Shown in pieces: positions 26,615 to 37,132 of a stretch of DNA of 64,000 nucleotides. Source of the stretch: Candidatus Rokuibacteriota bacterium (GTDB lineage: Bacteria > Methylomirabilota > Methylomirabilia > Rokubacteriales > CSP1-6). Numbering within the stretch: position 1 is the first letter of the stretch; each line of letters starts with the position of its first letter. Below the pieces are notes generated by a model. It searched no databases, had not been told where the DNA came from, and saw only the letters and a list, made by a program, of their open reading frames with translations. The stretch covers positions 1 to 64,000 of the forward strand of contig QHRU01000043.1 of NCBI GenBank assembly GCA_003220225.1, in the 5' to 3' direction. The translations under genes were made by a program, and so were the position numbers.

Positions 26615-28678
26615 ATGAAGTCGCGCTGGAACGACGCCGAGGCCGCGAAGCTCGAGGGCCTCGACCTTCTCGTGTACGCCTCGCGGCTCGTCGGCGCCGA
26701 GACCTCGCTGGTCGTCTGGGGCGGCGGCAACACCTCCATCAAGACCGTCGAGCGCGATCACCGCGGCCGCGAGATCGGCGTGCTGCGTGTGAAGGGCAGC
26801 GGCTCCGACCTCAAGTCCGTCCAGCGCAAGGATTTCCCCGGCGTGCGGATGGACGACATCCGCGCGCTGCTCGAGCGCCAGGACATGGGCGACCAGGAAA
26901 TGGTCGGCTACCTCGCCCACGCGCTGCAAGATCCCGGCGGCGTTCGGCCCTCCATCGAGACGCTGCTGCACGGCTTCGTCGACGCGCACGCCGTCGTCCA
27001 CACCCACGCCGACGCCATCGTCTCGCTGACGAACAACGACCGGCCCCGCGAGGTGCTGGCGGGCGTGTACGGCAAGGACGTCATCGCGCTCGACTACCGC
27101 CGGCCGGGCTTCAGGATCTCGCGCGAGGTGGCGGATGCCATCGCCGAGCATCCCGAGGCGCGCGCGCTCGTGCTCGAGCGCCACGGAACGATCACCTGGG
27201 GCGCCCGGATGCGCGAGGCCTACGAGGCCACCATGGAGCTGATCACGCGCGCCGAGGAGGCGATAGCCGCGAAGAAGAAGGGACGCCGTGTCTTCGGCGG
27301 TCCGCGCGTGCCGGTCCTCGAGCCCGCTCAGCGCCGCGCGGCCGCGCTGGCGCTGGCGCCGAGACTCCGGGGCCGGCTCGGACGCGAGCGCCGCGTGATC
27401 GTGACCTTCGACGACGCCGACAAGGTCACCGAGTTCACCTCGTCGGCGGAGGCTTCGGCGCTCTCGCAGGTCGGCCCCGCCACGCCCGACCACACGATCT
27501 ACACCAAGCGCCTGCCGTGCTTCGTGCCTCTCGACCGCGCGCCGGAGAGCGCCGACGCGCTGTGGTCGGCCGTCGACGGCGCCATCGCGACGTTCGTGCG
27601 CGACTACACGGGGTATTTCGAGGCGCACCGCGCGCCGGGCGCCGAGCTGACCGATCCGCTGCCGCGCGTCGTGCTGGTCCCGGGCGTCGGGATGTTCACG
27701 GCCGGGCGCGACCGGCGCACGGCCGGCATCGTGGACGACATCGTCCACCACACGATCGACGTCATCGGCAACGCCTCGGCGTTCGGCCGCTACGTGTCGC
27801 TCACCGCCAAGGACGCCTACGACGTCGAGTACTGGCCGCTCGAGCTCTACAAGCTCACGCTGGCGCCTCCGGAGAAGGAGCAGGCGCGGCGCATCGTGCT
27901 GGTGACCGGCGGCGGCTCGGGCATCGGCCGAGCGGTAGCGAAGCGGCTGGCTGCCGAGGGCGCCCACGTCGTCGTCGGCGACCTCGACGAGGCCGGCGCC
28001 AGGAAGACGGCGGAGGAGGTCACCGCGGCCGCGGGCGGCGGCCGGGCCATCGGCCTGCGGATGGACGTGACGAGCGAGGCCTCGGTGCGCGCCGCCTTCG
28101 AGACGACCGTGCTGGCCTACGGCGGCCTCGACATCCTCGTCTCCAACGCCGGCGTCGCGCACTCGGCGCCCGTGGACCGGATGGCGCTCGCCGACTGGGA
28201 GCGCTCGTTCGCCGTCAACTCGACGGGCCACTTCCTCGTCGCGCGCGAGGCGATGCGCGTTCTGATCTCCCAGGGCCTGGGCGGCGCGCTCGTCTTCGTC
28301 GCCACCAAGAACGTGATGTCGCCGGGCAAGGACTTCGCCGCGTATTCGGCGGCGAAGGCGGCCGAGGCCCAGCTCGCGAAGGTGCTGGCGCTCGAGGGCG
28401 CGCCGCACGGCATCCGCTCGAACATCGTGAACCCGGACGCCGTCTTCCAGGACAGCAAGCTCTGGTCGGAGGACGTGCGCCGCGAGCGCGCCGCTGCCCA
28501 GGGCATCACGGTCGAGCAGCTCGAGGACTTCTACCGCAAGCGCAACCTGCTCGGCGCCCGCATCCTGCCGGAGGACGTCGCCGAGGCCGTGCTGTTCCTC
28601 GCCTCCGACCGCGCGTCCAAGACGACCGGCTGCACGCTCACCGTGGACGGCGGCGTCAAGGACGCCTTTCCGCGGTGA
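26615..28678 (+). CDS. Bifunctional class II aldolase / short-chain dehydrogenase
   Basis: 687 residues in two domains. The N-terminal half is a class II aldolase/adducin domain: VVWGGGNTSIK near 33, and HTHADAIVSL near 129 with the zinc-binding histidines, plus LVLERHGTITWG for a further histidine. The C-terminal half (from about 425) is an SDR: VTGGGSGIGRAVAKRL cofactor loop, SNAGVAHSAP and the YSAAKAAEAQL active-site Tyr/Lys. The same fusion occurs in rhamnulose-phosphate aldolase/lactaldehyde dehydrogenase proteins, so a deoxy-sugar or hydroxyacid role is likely. It heads an operon with LLM and ThDP enzymes. Confidence 0.88.
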   Translation: MKSRWNDAEAAKLEGLDLLVYASRLVGAETSLVVWGGGNTSIKTVERDHRGREIGVLRVKGSGSDLKSVQRKDFPGVRMDDIRALLERQDMGDQEMVGYLAHALQDPGGVRPSIETLLHGFVDAHAVVHTHADAIVSLTNNDRPREVLAGVYGKDVIALDYRRPGFRISREVADAIAEHPEARALVLERHGTITWGARMREAYEATMELITRAEEAIAAKKKGRRVFGGPRVPVLEPAQRRAAALALAPRLRGRLGRERRVIVTFDDADKVTEFTSSAEASALSQVGPATPDHTIYTKRLPCFVPLDRAPESADALWSAVDGAIATFVRDYTGYFEAHRAPGAELTDPLPRVVLVPGVGMFTAGRDRRTAGIVDDIVHHTIDVIGNASAFGRYVSLTAKDAYDVEYWPLELYKLTLAPPEKEQARRIVLVTGGGSGIGRAVAKRLAAEGAHVVVGDLDEAGARKTAEEVTAAAGGGRAIGLRMDVTSEASVRAAFETTVLAYGGLDILVSNAGVAHSAPVDRMALADWERSFAVNSTGHFLVAREAMRVLISQGLGGALVFVATKNVMSPGKDFAAYSAAKAAEAQLAKVLALEGAPHGIRSNIVNPDAVFQDSKLWSEDVRRERAAAQGITVEQLEDFYRKRNLLGARILPEDVAEAVLFLASDRASKTTGCTLTVDGGVKDAFPR

Positions 28679-29607
28679 GCGCCGGCACGCTGCGCTTCGG
28701 CGTCCAGCTCTCGCTCAAGCCGCCGCAAGAGCAGTTCGACCTCGTCCGACGCATCGAGGCGCTCGGCTTCGACAGCGTGTGGACGGGCGACCACGTGTCC
28801 TTCCACAATCCGATGTACGAGTCGCTCACGCTGCTCGCCGGCTACGTGCCGATCACGAGCCGCCTGCGCCTTGGCACCGCCGTCTACCTGCTCGCGCTGC
28901 GGCCGCCCGCGATCGCCGCCAAGATCACCTCGACGCTCGACGTGCTGTCCGGGGGGCGTCTCATCTTCGGCGTCGGCGTCGGCGGCGAGAACCCGAAGGA
29001 GTTCGAGCTGTGCGGCGTGCCGCACGCCGAGCGCGGCGCGCGCGTGAGCGAGGCGATCGACGTCGTGCGCACGCTGTGGCGCGACACGCCCGCGACGTTC
29101 AAGGGGCGCTTCACGAATTTCGAGGGCGTGTCGATCGACCCGAAGCCCGTGCAGAAGCCCGGGCCACCCATCTGGATCGGCGGTCGCTCCGACGCCGCGC
29201 TCGCGCGCGCCGGCCGGCAAGGGGACGGCTGGGTCTCGTACGTGGTCCAGCCCGAGCGCTACGCGCAGAGCCTCGACAAGATCCGCTCGGCGGCGGCCGC
29301 CGCCGGGCGCAAGCTGGAGGGCTTCGCCGCCGCACACCTGGCCTTCGTCACCGTCGGCCGCGATTACGAGTCGGCCAAGGCCGTGTGGGCCGAGGCGCTC
29401 ACGAAGCGCTACGCGCAGAACTTCGAGCCCCTCGCGCGGAAGTACGGGATCATCGGCACCCCCGAGCAGTGCGTGGAGGCGATCGAGCGCTTTCGCGCCG
29501 CCGGCTGCAACTACGTCATCCTCAACCCGATCGGCCCCGCCACGCAGGAGCGCGAGCAGGTCGAGCGCCTCGCGGCGGAGGTGGTGCCCCGGTTGGCGCG
29601 TGGCTGA
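28675..29607 (+). CDS. LLM-class flavin-dependent oxidoreductase
   Basis: 310 residues from GTG 28675 (GTGA overlap). It has a luciferase-like TIM barrel: LRFGVQLSLKPPQEQFDLVR, ALGFDSVWTGDHVSFHNP, then RLRLGTAVYLLALRPPAIAAK and GRLIFGVGVGGENPKEFE. The pattern fits the TIGR03619-type F420- or FMN-dependent group. The cofactor cannot be decided from sequence alone. Its stop overlaps the ThDP enzyme start by 8 bp, so the products should function together. Confidence 0.87.
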   Translation: MSAGTLRFGVQLSLKPPQEQFDLVRRIEALGFDSVWTGDHVSFHNPMYESLTLLAGYVPITSRLRLGTAVYLLALRPPAIAAKITSTLDVLSGGRLIFGVGVGGENPKEFELCGVPHAERGARVSEAIDVVRTLWRDTPATFKGRFTNFEGVSIDPKPVQKPGPPIWIGGRSDAALARAGRQGDGWVSYVVQPERYAQSLDKIRSAAAAAGRKLEGFAAAHLAFVTVGRDYESAKAVWAEALTKRYAQNFEPLARKYGIIGTPEQCVEAIERFRAAGCNYVILNPIGPATQEREQVERLAAEVVPRLARG

Positions 29608-31252
29608 CCTGACCGGCGGCCAGCTCGTCGCGCGCGTCCTGAAGCAGGCCGGCGTGGGCCACGTGTTCACGCTGTGCGGCGGCCACATCCTGCCGATCTA
29701 CGACGGCTGCCTCGACGAGGGCATCGCCGTGATCGACACGCGGCACGAGCAGGCGGCCGCGCACTGCGCCGACGCCTACGCGCGCCTCACGCGCGGCATC
29801 GGCGTGGCGATGGTGGCGCCGGGTCCCGGCGTGACCGACGCGGTCACCGGCGTGGCCAACGCCTATGCCGCCCGGAGCCCGATGCTCCTGATCGGCGGCG
29901 CGGCGCCGCTCGGCCTGCGCGGGCTCGGCGCGCTGCAGGAGATGGAGCAAGTCGCGCTGCTGCGGCCGATCACGAAGGGCTCGTTCACGGTGCCGGAGGC
30001 GCGCCAGATCCCCGAAGTCCTGACGACGGCGATCCGCACCGCGCTCTCCGGCCGCCCCGGTCCCGTCTTCGTCGAGATCCCGGTCGACCTGCTGATGACG
30101 ACGATCGAGGATCGGCTGGCGCCGATCCCGACCGCGTACGTCCACCGCCCGCGCGGCGCCGCGGATCCCGCGGCCCTCGAGACGCTCGGCCGGCTGCTCG
30201 CGGGCGCCGAGCGCCCGGTCGTGGTGGCGGGCGGTGGGATCTGGTGGGACGACGCCGCGGCGGCGTTGACGGCGTTCGCCACGCGCGCAGGGCTCCCCGT
30301 GTTCATGAACGGCGCGGGCCGCGGGGCCTTGCCGACGAGCCATGCCAACGCGTTCGCCCAGGCCCGCTCCACGGCGCTCGCGCGCGCCGATCTCGTGCTG
30401 GTGCTCGGCGCGCCGCTCGACTTCAGGCTCGGTTACGGCCGGCCGCCGACCTTCGCCGAGGACGCGAAGGTCGTGATGGTGGACGTCGACGCCGCCGAGC
30501 TGGGGCGCAACCGTCCGCTCGCGCTCGGCCTGGCCGGTGACCTCGGCGCGATCCTGCGCCAGGCCCTGGACGTGATTCCGGCGTCGATGGCCGCGCGCGT
30601 GGCGCCGTGGCTCGAGGCCCTGCGCGCCAAGGAGAGCGAGAGCCGAACGAAGATCGCGGCGTTCTGCGCGGCCGACGACGTCCCGATCTCGCATTACCGG
30701 CTCGCCGCCGAGATCGCGCGCGTGGTCTCACCCGAGACGATCGTGGTCGGCGACGGCGGCGACGTGGTCGGTTGCGCGTCGAAGGTCGTCTCGCTCCACC
30801 GGCCGGGGCAGTGGCTCGATCCCGGCCCGCTCGGCTGTCTCGGCGTCGGTCCCTCCTTCGCGCTCACCGCCAAGCTCCTGCACCCCGAGCGCCCCGTGAT
30901 CCTGATCGCCGGCGACGGCGCGCTGGGGCTCAACGGCATGGAGCTCGAGACGGCGGTGCGCTTCGGCCTGCCGCTCGTCTGCGTGGTCGGCAACGACGGC
31001 GGCTGGGGCCAGATCCGCAACCCGCAGCTCTCGTTCTACGGCGAGGCGCGCGCGGTGGCCACCTCGCTGCCGCTCACGCGCTTCGATCTGCTCGCGGAGG
31101 CGCTCGGCGCGCGTGGCGTGCTGGTGCGCGAGCCCCGCGACCTCGGCCCGGCGCTCGACAAGGCGCTGGGCAGCAGCGAGGTCTGGTGTGTCAACGTCGT
31201 CCTCGACCCGGCCGCCTACCGGAACACGGGGACGGTGTCGATGGCGATCTGA
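29600..31252 (+). CDS. Thiamine diphosphate-dependent enzyme (acetolactate synthase/hydroxyacyl-CoA lyase-like)
   Basis: 550 residues. The three-domain ThDP fold is visible. The catalytic glutamate is in DTRHEQAAAHCADAYARL near residue 51, the central NAD-like domain is around 180-320, and the cofactor-binding GDGALGLNGMELETAVRF near 435 ends in the Asn of GNDGGWGQ. It resembles acetolactate synthase large subunit, oxalyl-CoA decarboxylase and 2-hydroxyacyl-CoA lyase. No small regulatory subunit lies nearby, which argues against branched-chain synthesis. With the upstream aldolase/SDR and LLM genes it probably belongs to a catabolic route. Confidence 0.83.
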   Translation: MADLTGGQLVARVLKQAGVGHVFTLCGGHILPIYDGCLDEGIAVIDTRHEQAAAHCADAYARLTRGIGVAMVAPGPGVTDAVTGVANAYAARSPMLLIGGAAPLGLRGLGALQEMEQVALLRPITKGSFTVPEARQIPEVLTTAIRTALSGRPGPVFVEIPVDLLMTTIEDRLAPIPTAYVHRPRGAADPAALETLGRLLAGAERPVVVAGGGIWWDDAAAALTAFATRAGLPVFMNGAGRGALPTSHANAFAQARSTALARADLVLVLGAPLDFRLGYGRPPTFAEDAKVVMVDVDAAELGRNRPLALGLAGDLGAILRQALDVIPASMAARVAPWLEALRAKESESRTKIAAFCAADDVPISHYRLAAEIARVVSPETIVVGDGGDVVGCASKVVSLHRPGQWLDPGPLGCLGVGPSFALTAKLLHPERPVILIAGDGALGLNGMELETAVRFGLPLVCVVGNDGGWGQIRNPQLSFYGEARAVATSLPLTRFDLLAEALGARGVLVREPRDLGPALDKALGSSEVWCVNVVLDPAAYRNTGTVSMAI

Positions 31253-31253
31253 G

Positions 31254-32285
31254 CTGAGAGTCACCATCCTCTGTCCGCACCTGCGCATCGCCGGCGGCGT
31301 GCGCGCGATCCTCACCTATGCCGACCGGCTCGTCGCCCGCGGCCACGACGTCACGCTGTCCGTCCCCGCGAAGGGCGCCTGGCGCGCCGTCTGGCTCAAC
31401 GCGCGCGGCGCCGGCCCCGACTGGATGCCCGGCTTCCGGCCGCTCGTCACGTGGGTGATGCGCTGGGACGCCGGCGCGCTGCCCGATGCCGACGTGCTCC
31501 TGGCGACGGCGTGGCAGTCGGCGCCGGTGGTGGCGGCGGCGCCCGCGCGCTGCGGCGCGAAGTTCTACCTCGTCCAGCACTACGAGAGCCTCTATCACGG
31601 CGAGCCCGAGGTGGTGGACGCGACGTATCGGTTGCCGCTGCGCAAGATCGTGATCTCCACGTGGCTGGCCGACGTCATGCGCGAAACATTCGGCGCCACG
31701 AGCGACCTGCTGGTCACGCCCGTCGATCGCGCGCTCTTCCACCGCGTCGAGACGCCGGTGACGACGTCGCGGCCGCGCGTGCTGATGCTGCACCACGAGT
31801 ACGCGTGGAAGGGCGTCGCGGATGGCCTCGAGGCCGTCCGGCGCGTCCGGGCGAGCGTGCCCGGCCTGCGGCTCGTGGGCTTCGGCGTGAAGCCACCGCG
31901 CGAGCGCCTGCCCTACGACGAGTTCCACGCCAACCCGCCGCAAGACTCGCTCGCCGCGCTTTACAGCGGCTGCGACATCTACCTGTGCCCGTCGTGGGAC
32001 GAGGGCCTCGGCATGCCGCCGATGGAGGCCATGGCGTGCGGGGCCGCGCTCGTGACCTACGACAACGGCGGCAGTCGCGACTACGCGCGCGACGGCGAGA
32101 CGGCGCTGGTGGCGCGCCGGCGCGACGTGACGGACCTCGCCGCGCGACTCCAGCGGCTGGCGGCGGACGAGGCCCTGCGCGCACGGCTCGCGGCGGCCGG
32201 CGCGGCCTTCGTCACGGGCGCGTTCGACTGGGAGCGCGCGGTCACGCGCCTGGAGGGACTGTTCGCGTGGTCAGCGGGGGGATGA
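31254..32285 (+). CDS. Glycosyltransferase family 4-type protein, possible CTG start
   Basis: About 343 residues. Homology clearly begins at RVTILCPHLRIAGGVRAIL, but the only initiator-like codon there is CTG 31254, 1 nt after the preceding stop. No ATG, GTG or TTG fits without losing the first strand or extending far into the upstream gene. The C-terminal Rossmann domain carries the sugar-nucleotide motif CPSWDEGLGMPPMEAMACGA (E-x7-E) and NGGSRDYARDGETALVA. It should transfer a sugar to a lipid or polysaccharide acceptor. It groups with another GT4 and a CelD-like gene. Confidence 0.8.
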   Translation: MRVTILCPHLRIAGGVRAILTYADRLVARGHDVTLSVPAKGAWRAVWLNARGAGPDWMPGFRPLVTWVMRWDAGALPDADVLLATAWQSAPVVAAAPARCGAKFYLVQHYESLYHGEPEVVDATYRLPLRKIVISTWLADVMRETFGATSDLLVTPVDRALFHRVETPVTTSRPRVLMLHHEYAWKGVADGLEAVRRVRASVPGLRLVGFGVKPPRERLPYDEFHANPPQDSLAALYSGCDIYLCPSWDEGLGMPPMEAMACGAALVTYDNGGSRDYARDGETALVARRRDVTDLAARLQRLAADEALRARLAAAGAAFVTGAFDWERAVTRLEGLFAWSAGG

Positions 32286-32323
32286 GGAGGGTCCGTCCGC
32301 CCCCCGAACACTCCGAACGCGCG

Positions 32324-32332
32324 TGCTAAAAT
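32324..32332 (+). promoter_or_regulatory. Extended -10 promoter, probable leaderless fmdB-type gene
   Basis: TGCTAAAAT is an extended -10 element. It ends 8 nt before ATG 32341 and no Shine-Dalgarno sequence is present, so transcription should start at or beside the ATG. Confidence 0.5.
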
Positions 32333-32340
32333 CTCGAAAA

Positions 32341-32733
32341 ATGCCCATCTACGAGTACGAGTGCCACGACTGCCGCCGCCGCGTGAGCCTGCTGGTCCGC
32401 AGCCTCTCGTCGGCCGAGCCGCCCGCGTGTCCGCGCTGCGGCTCGACCGCGCTGAGCCGGCTGATGTCGCGCTTCGCCACCGTGAAGTCGGAGGAGGCGC
32501 GCCTGGAATCGCTGGCGGAGGGCGGGGGGCTCGGCGATCTCGACGAGGGCGATCCGACGAGCGTCGCGCGCTTCATGAAGAAGATGGGCAGGGAGTTCGG
32601 CGACGAGCTGGGCGACGATTTCGACTCCGCCGTGGACGAGGCGATGACCGACGCCGGCGATGCCGGGGACGAGACCCCGGCGGATGCTGGTAGCGAATCC
32701 CCGGGCACCGCCGGCCCGTCTGAGGACCTGTGA
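32341..32733 (+). CDS. FmdB family zinc-ribbon protein
   Basis: 130 residues. The N-terminal 45 residues are the FmdB regulatory zinc ribbon: MPIYEYECHDC with a first Cys pair and PACPRCGSTALSRLMSR with the second. The rest is acidic and probably disordered. Family members were proposed as regulators of formamidase and amidase genes, but their role is generally unproven. ATG 32341 is preferred over ATG 32323 because the promoter lies between them. It overlaps the next gene by GTGA. Confidence 0.85.
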   Translation: MPIYEYECHDCRRRVSLLVRSLSSAEPPACPRCGSTALSRLMSRFATVKSEEARLESLAEGGGLGDLDEGDPTSVARFMKKMGREFGDELGDDFDSAVDEAMTDAGDAGDETPADAGSESPGTAGPSEDL

Positions 32734-33719
32734 AGATCGAGTGCGCCGACCACCTCGATCCGTCGGAGGCCGCCGCCTGGGACGCCGTGGCCGACGCCGC
32801 CCGCCTGCGATCCCCCTTCCTGGGCTGGACCTGGCAGAGTCACTGGGCGGAGGTGTTCGCGGAGGGCCGGCGGCTCGACGTGCGGCACGTGCGCGACGCC
32901 GACGGCCGGCTGGTCGCCATCCTGCCGCTCTGCGAGACCGCGCCCGGCGCGCTCGAGCTGCTCGGGGGGGCCGAGGTCTCCGACTATCTCGACCTCATCG
33001 CCGTCGCCGGCCACGAGGACGACGCGTGGGCGGCGCTCCTCGCGTCGCGCGCCGCCGACGGCGTGCGCTGGATCCTCCACGCGGTGCCCGCCGCGTCGCC
33101 GACCGTGCGCGCGCTGCCCGGGCTGGCGGCGACGGTCGGGCTGGCGGCCGACGTCACGCTGGAGGAGCGCTGTCCGGTCCTGGGATTGCCGTCGTCCTGG
33201 GAGACCTACCTCGCCTCGCTCTCCGGAAAGCACCGCCACGAGCTGACCCGCAAGATCCGACGCTTCGAGCGTGAAGCCCCCGACGGGCGCGCCGTCGTCG
33301 TCCGCGGCCCCGACGCCGTGGCGGCGCGGCTCGGCGACTTCCTCGCGCTGCACCGCCGCTCGCGCGTGGGCAAGGCCAAGTTCATGGACGAGCGGATGGA
33401 GCGCTTCTTCCGCGCGGCGCTCCCGGCCCTCGCCGCGCGCGATGGCATCGCGCTCTGGTTCCTCGAAGCCGCCGGGGGGCCGGTCGCCTCCTTCGTGTGC
33501 CTCGAGTGGGACGGCACCGTCGGCCTCTACAACTCCGGCTTCGCTCCCGAGCGCGCCGCGCTCTCGCCCGGGCTCGTGCTGCTCTCGCACGTCATTCGCG
33601 ACGCGATCGCGCGCGGCCGCGCGCGCTTCGACTTCCTGCGCGGCGAAGAGCGCTACAAGCTCGAGTTCGAGCCCCGGCTGCAGGACGTGCATCGCGTGGT
33701 GATCGAGCCGTCGGCATGA
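32730..33719 (+). CDS. CelD/BcsL-like GNAT-fold acetyltransferase
   Basis: 329 residues. It matches the CelD-type family (Acetyltransf_6): SPFLGWTWQSHWAEVF near 30, then SGKHRHELTRKIRRFERE in the middle and FDFLRGEERYKLEFEP near the end. Such proteins occur in cellulose, exopolysaccharide and lipid-glycan clusters and are thought to acylate sugars. It overlaps FmdB (GTGA) upstream and the GT4 gene downstream (ATGA), so it belongs to the glycan cluster. Confidence 0.83.
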   Translation: MKIECADHLDPSEAAAWDAVADAARLRSPFLGWTWQSHWAEVFAEGRRLDVRHVRDADGRLVAILPLCETAPGALELLGGAEVSDYLDLIAVAGHEDDAWAALLASRAADGVRWILHAVPAASPTVRALPGLAATVGLAADVTLEERCPVLGLPSSWETYLASLSGKHRHELTRKIRRFEREAPDGRAVVVRGPDAVAARLGDFLALHRRSRVGKAKFMDERMERFFRAALPALAARDGIALWFLEAAGGPVASFVCLEWDGTVGLYNSGFAPERAALSPGLVLLSHVIRDAIARGRARFDFLRGEERYKLEFEPRLQDVHRVVIEPSA

Positions 33720-34963
33720 GCCTGCGCGTCGCGATGCTCAGCGTGCACACGTGCCCGCTCGCCGCGCTCGGCGGCAAGGAGACGGGCGGCATGAACGTCT
33801 ACGTGCGTGAGCTGGCGCGCGAGCTGTCGCGCATGGGCGCCGCCGTGGACGTGTTCACCCGCTCCCAGAACCCCGCCATCCCGCGCGTCGTGCGCCTGGC
33901 CGAGCGCGCGCGCGTGATCCACCTGCCGGCGGGGCCGCAGGCCCCGATGGCGCGCGAGCGCGTCCACGCGCACCTCGACGAGTTCGTGGATGGCGTCGAG
34001 GCGTGGCGTCTCACCGACGGCGTCGAGTACGACCTGGTGCACGGCAACTACTGGCTCTCCGGCGTGGTGGGGCTGGCGCTGCGCGCCCGCTGGGGCGTGC
34101 CGCTGGTGCAGATGTTCCACACGCTCGCTGCGCTGAAGAACGGCGCCGGCGTCGCCGCCGAGCGGGAGCCCGCGCTGCGCCTGGTCGAGGAGCGGCGGAT
34201 CGTCGCCGCCGCCGACCGGCTGGTGGCCGCCAACGCCATCGAGCGCAACGGGCTCGTCACCGCCTGCGGCGCCGACGGCGCGCGGGTGGCCGTGATTCCG
34301 TGCGGCGTCGACACCGACCTCTTCACGACGGGCGACCCGGCGGCCGCGCGCGCCGCGCTCGGGCTCGACCCGGGACCGCTCCTCCTCTACGTCGGCCGCA
34401 TCGCGCCGATCAAGGGGCTCGAGACGCTGCTCGACGCCGTCGGCTGTCTGCGCAGCGCCGGCACGCCCGCGCGCCTCGCCGTGATCGGCGGCGAGACCGA
34501 CGAGCCGACCGACGGGCACGAGGCCGACGTCCGCCGCCGCGCGGCCGGGCTCGGTCTCGGCGACGCCGTCACCTTCGTCGGCGCGCAGCCGCAGGAGCGA
34601 CTGCGCGACTGGTACGTCGCCAGCGACGTCACGGTGCTGCCGTCGTACTACGAGTCGTTCGGCATGGTGGCGCTGGAGGCGATGGCGTGCGGCAGTCCCG
34701 TCGTCGCCTCGCGCGTGGGCGGGCTTCAGAGCACCGTGCGCGACGGCGCCACCGGCCTCCTCGTGCCCGAGGGCGACCCGTGCGCGCTCGCCGAGACGAT
34801 CACGCGCGTGCTGGGCGACGGCGCGCTGCGCTGGCGGCTGGGCCGCGAGGGCCAGCGCTGGGCCGCGCAGCACCGCTGGCCGTGCGTCGCCGAGGCGATC
34901 TGCCGCGAGTACGCGAGCCTGGCCGAGGGCGCCGCCGACCTGGCGATGGGCCGCTGCGTGTAG
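33716..34963 (+). CDS. Glycosyltransferase family 4 (MshA/sucrose-phosphate synthase-like)
   Basis: 415 residues from ATG 33716 (ATGA overlap). The N-terminus has GGKETGGMNVYVRELARELS, the signature of the D-inositol-3-phosphate glycosyltransferase (MshA) and sucrose-phosphate synthase branch. The donor-binding C-terminal half has PCGVDTDLFTTGD, LLYVGRIAPIKGLETLLDA and the E-x7-E motif ESFGMVALEAMACGSPVV. An MshA role would need the other mycothiol genes, which are absent here, so the acceptor is open. Confidence 0.86.
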   Translation: MSLRVAMLSVHTCPLAALGGKETGGMNVYVRELARELSRMGAAVDVFTRSQNPAIPRVVRLAERARVIHLPAGPQAPMARERVHAHLDEFVDGVEAWRLTDGVEYDLVHGNYWLSGVVGLALRARWGVPLVQMFHTLAALKNGAGVAAEREPALRLVEERRIVAAADRLVAANAIERNGLVTACGADGARVAVIPCGVDTDLFTTGDPAAARAALGLDPGPLLLYVGRIAPIKGLETLLDAVGCLRSAGTPARLAVIGGETDEPTDGHEADVRRRAAGLGLGDAVTFVGAQPQERLRDWYVASDVTVLPSYYESFGMVALEAMACGSPVVASRVGGLQSTVRDGATGLLVPEGDPCALAETITRVLGDGALRWRLGREGQRWAAQHRWPCVAEAICREYASLAEGAADLAMGRCV

Positions 34964-34975
34964 GACCGACGCGCA

Positions 34976-34984
34976 TGCTATAGT
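34976..34984 (+). promoter_or_regulatory. Extended -10 promoter of the oligopeptide ABC operon
   Basis: TGCTATAGT lies 11 nt before GTG 34996, giving a very short leader. No good -35 box is visible. Confidence 0.45.
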
Positions 34985-34995
34985 CCCGCTCCACC

Positions 34996-36002
<1,007 letters not shown>

Positions 36003-36006
<4 letters not shown>

Positions 36007-36998
36007 GTACCCCCAGGGGGGGCACAGGCGAGGCGCTGCTCGAGGTCCGCAACCTCGTCAAGCACTTCGAGATCGGCGGCGGGCTCTTCGGCGGGCGGCG
36101 CGGTCTCGTGCGGGCGGTGGACGGCGTGTCGTTCTCGATCCGGCCCGGCGAGACCCTGGGTCTCGTCGGTGAGTCGGGCTGCGGCAAGACGACCACGGGC
36201 CGCTGCATCCTGCAGCTCGAGCTGCCGACCTCCGGCGACATCGTCTTCGAGGGCCGCGAGCTCAGCAAGCTCGGGCCCGACGACATGCGCGCGGTGCGCC
36301 GGCGGCTGCAGGTCATCTTCCAGGACCCGTACAGCTCCCTGAATCCGCGGATGACCGTCGGCGAGATGATCGCGGAGCCGCTCGCCGTCCACGACATCGT
36401 CCACGGCGCCGCCGCGCGGCGCGACCGCGCGCGCCAGCTGCTCCGCCACGTCGGCCTCCTGCCGCAGCACGCGGCGCGCTACCCGCATCAACTGTCGGGC
36501 GGCCAGCGCCAGCGCGTGGGCATCGCCCGCGCGCTCGCCATGGAGCCGGCGCTGATCGTCTGCGACGAGCCGGTCTCGGCCCTCGACGTGTCGATCCAGG
36601 CGCAGATCATCAACCTGCTCGAGGACCTGCAGGCCGAGTTCGGCCTCACGTACCTCTTCATCGCCCACGACCTCGCGGTGGTCCGCCACATCTCCGACCG
36701 GGTGGCGGTGATGTACCTCGGCAAGATCGTCGAGATGGCGGACCGCAAGACGCTGTACGACGACCCCCTGCATCCCTACACGCGGGCGCTCCTGTCCGCG
36801 GTGCCGATCCCGGATCCCGAGCTGGAGGCGCGCCGCGAGCACCTCGTGCTACGCGGCGAGGTGCCGAGTCCGCTCGATCCCCCGTCGGGTTGCGTGTTCC
36901 ACCCGCGGTGTCCGATCGCCGAGGACCGCTGTCGTCGCGTGGTGCCGGAGCTGCGTGAGGTGAAGCCGGGGCACTGGGCCGCCTGCCTGCTCGCTTGA
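36003..36998 (+). CDS. Oligopeptide/dipeptide ABC transporter ATP-binding protein (DppF/OppF-like)
   Basis: 331 residues from GTG 36003. Walker A is GESGCGKTT, followed by [16 protein letters not shown], the signature LSGGQRQR and Walker [13 protein letters not shown]. The C-terminal cysteine segment is [15 protein letters not shown]. It is the partner of the preceding ATPase. The binding protein and permeases follow behind a separate promoter. Confidence 0.92.
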
Positions 36999-37005
36999 GC
37001 TTCGC

Positions 37006-37035
37006 TTGACAGGGCGGTCGGACCACGGCTAACGT
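37006..37035 (+). promoter_or_regulatory. Sigma70-type promoter of the peptide-binding protein gene
   Basis: TTGACA (37006-37011), 18 nt spacer, TAACGT (37030-37035). The leader to ATG 37133 is about 90 nt and ends in an AGGAGGTG ribosome site. An internal promoter lets the binding protein be made in excess of the ATPases. Confidence 0.6.
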
Positions 37036-37132
37036 GCGGCAACCTTTTGGACTTTTCCGCCGTTCACACGGCAATCGACTCATATGGGTGGTCGGCCCCG
37101 GTCCCGGACCCCCGGCCTCCCAGGAGGTGCCC

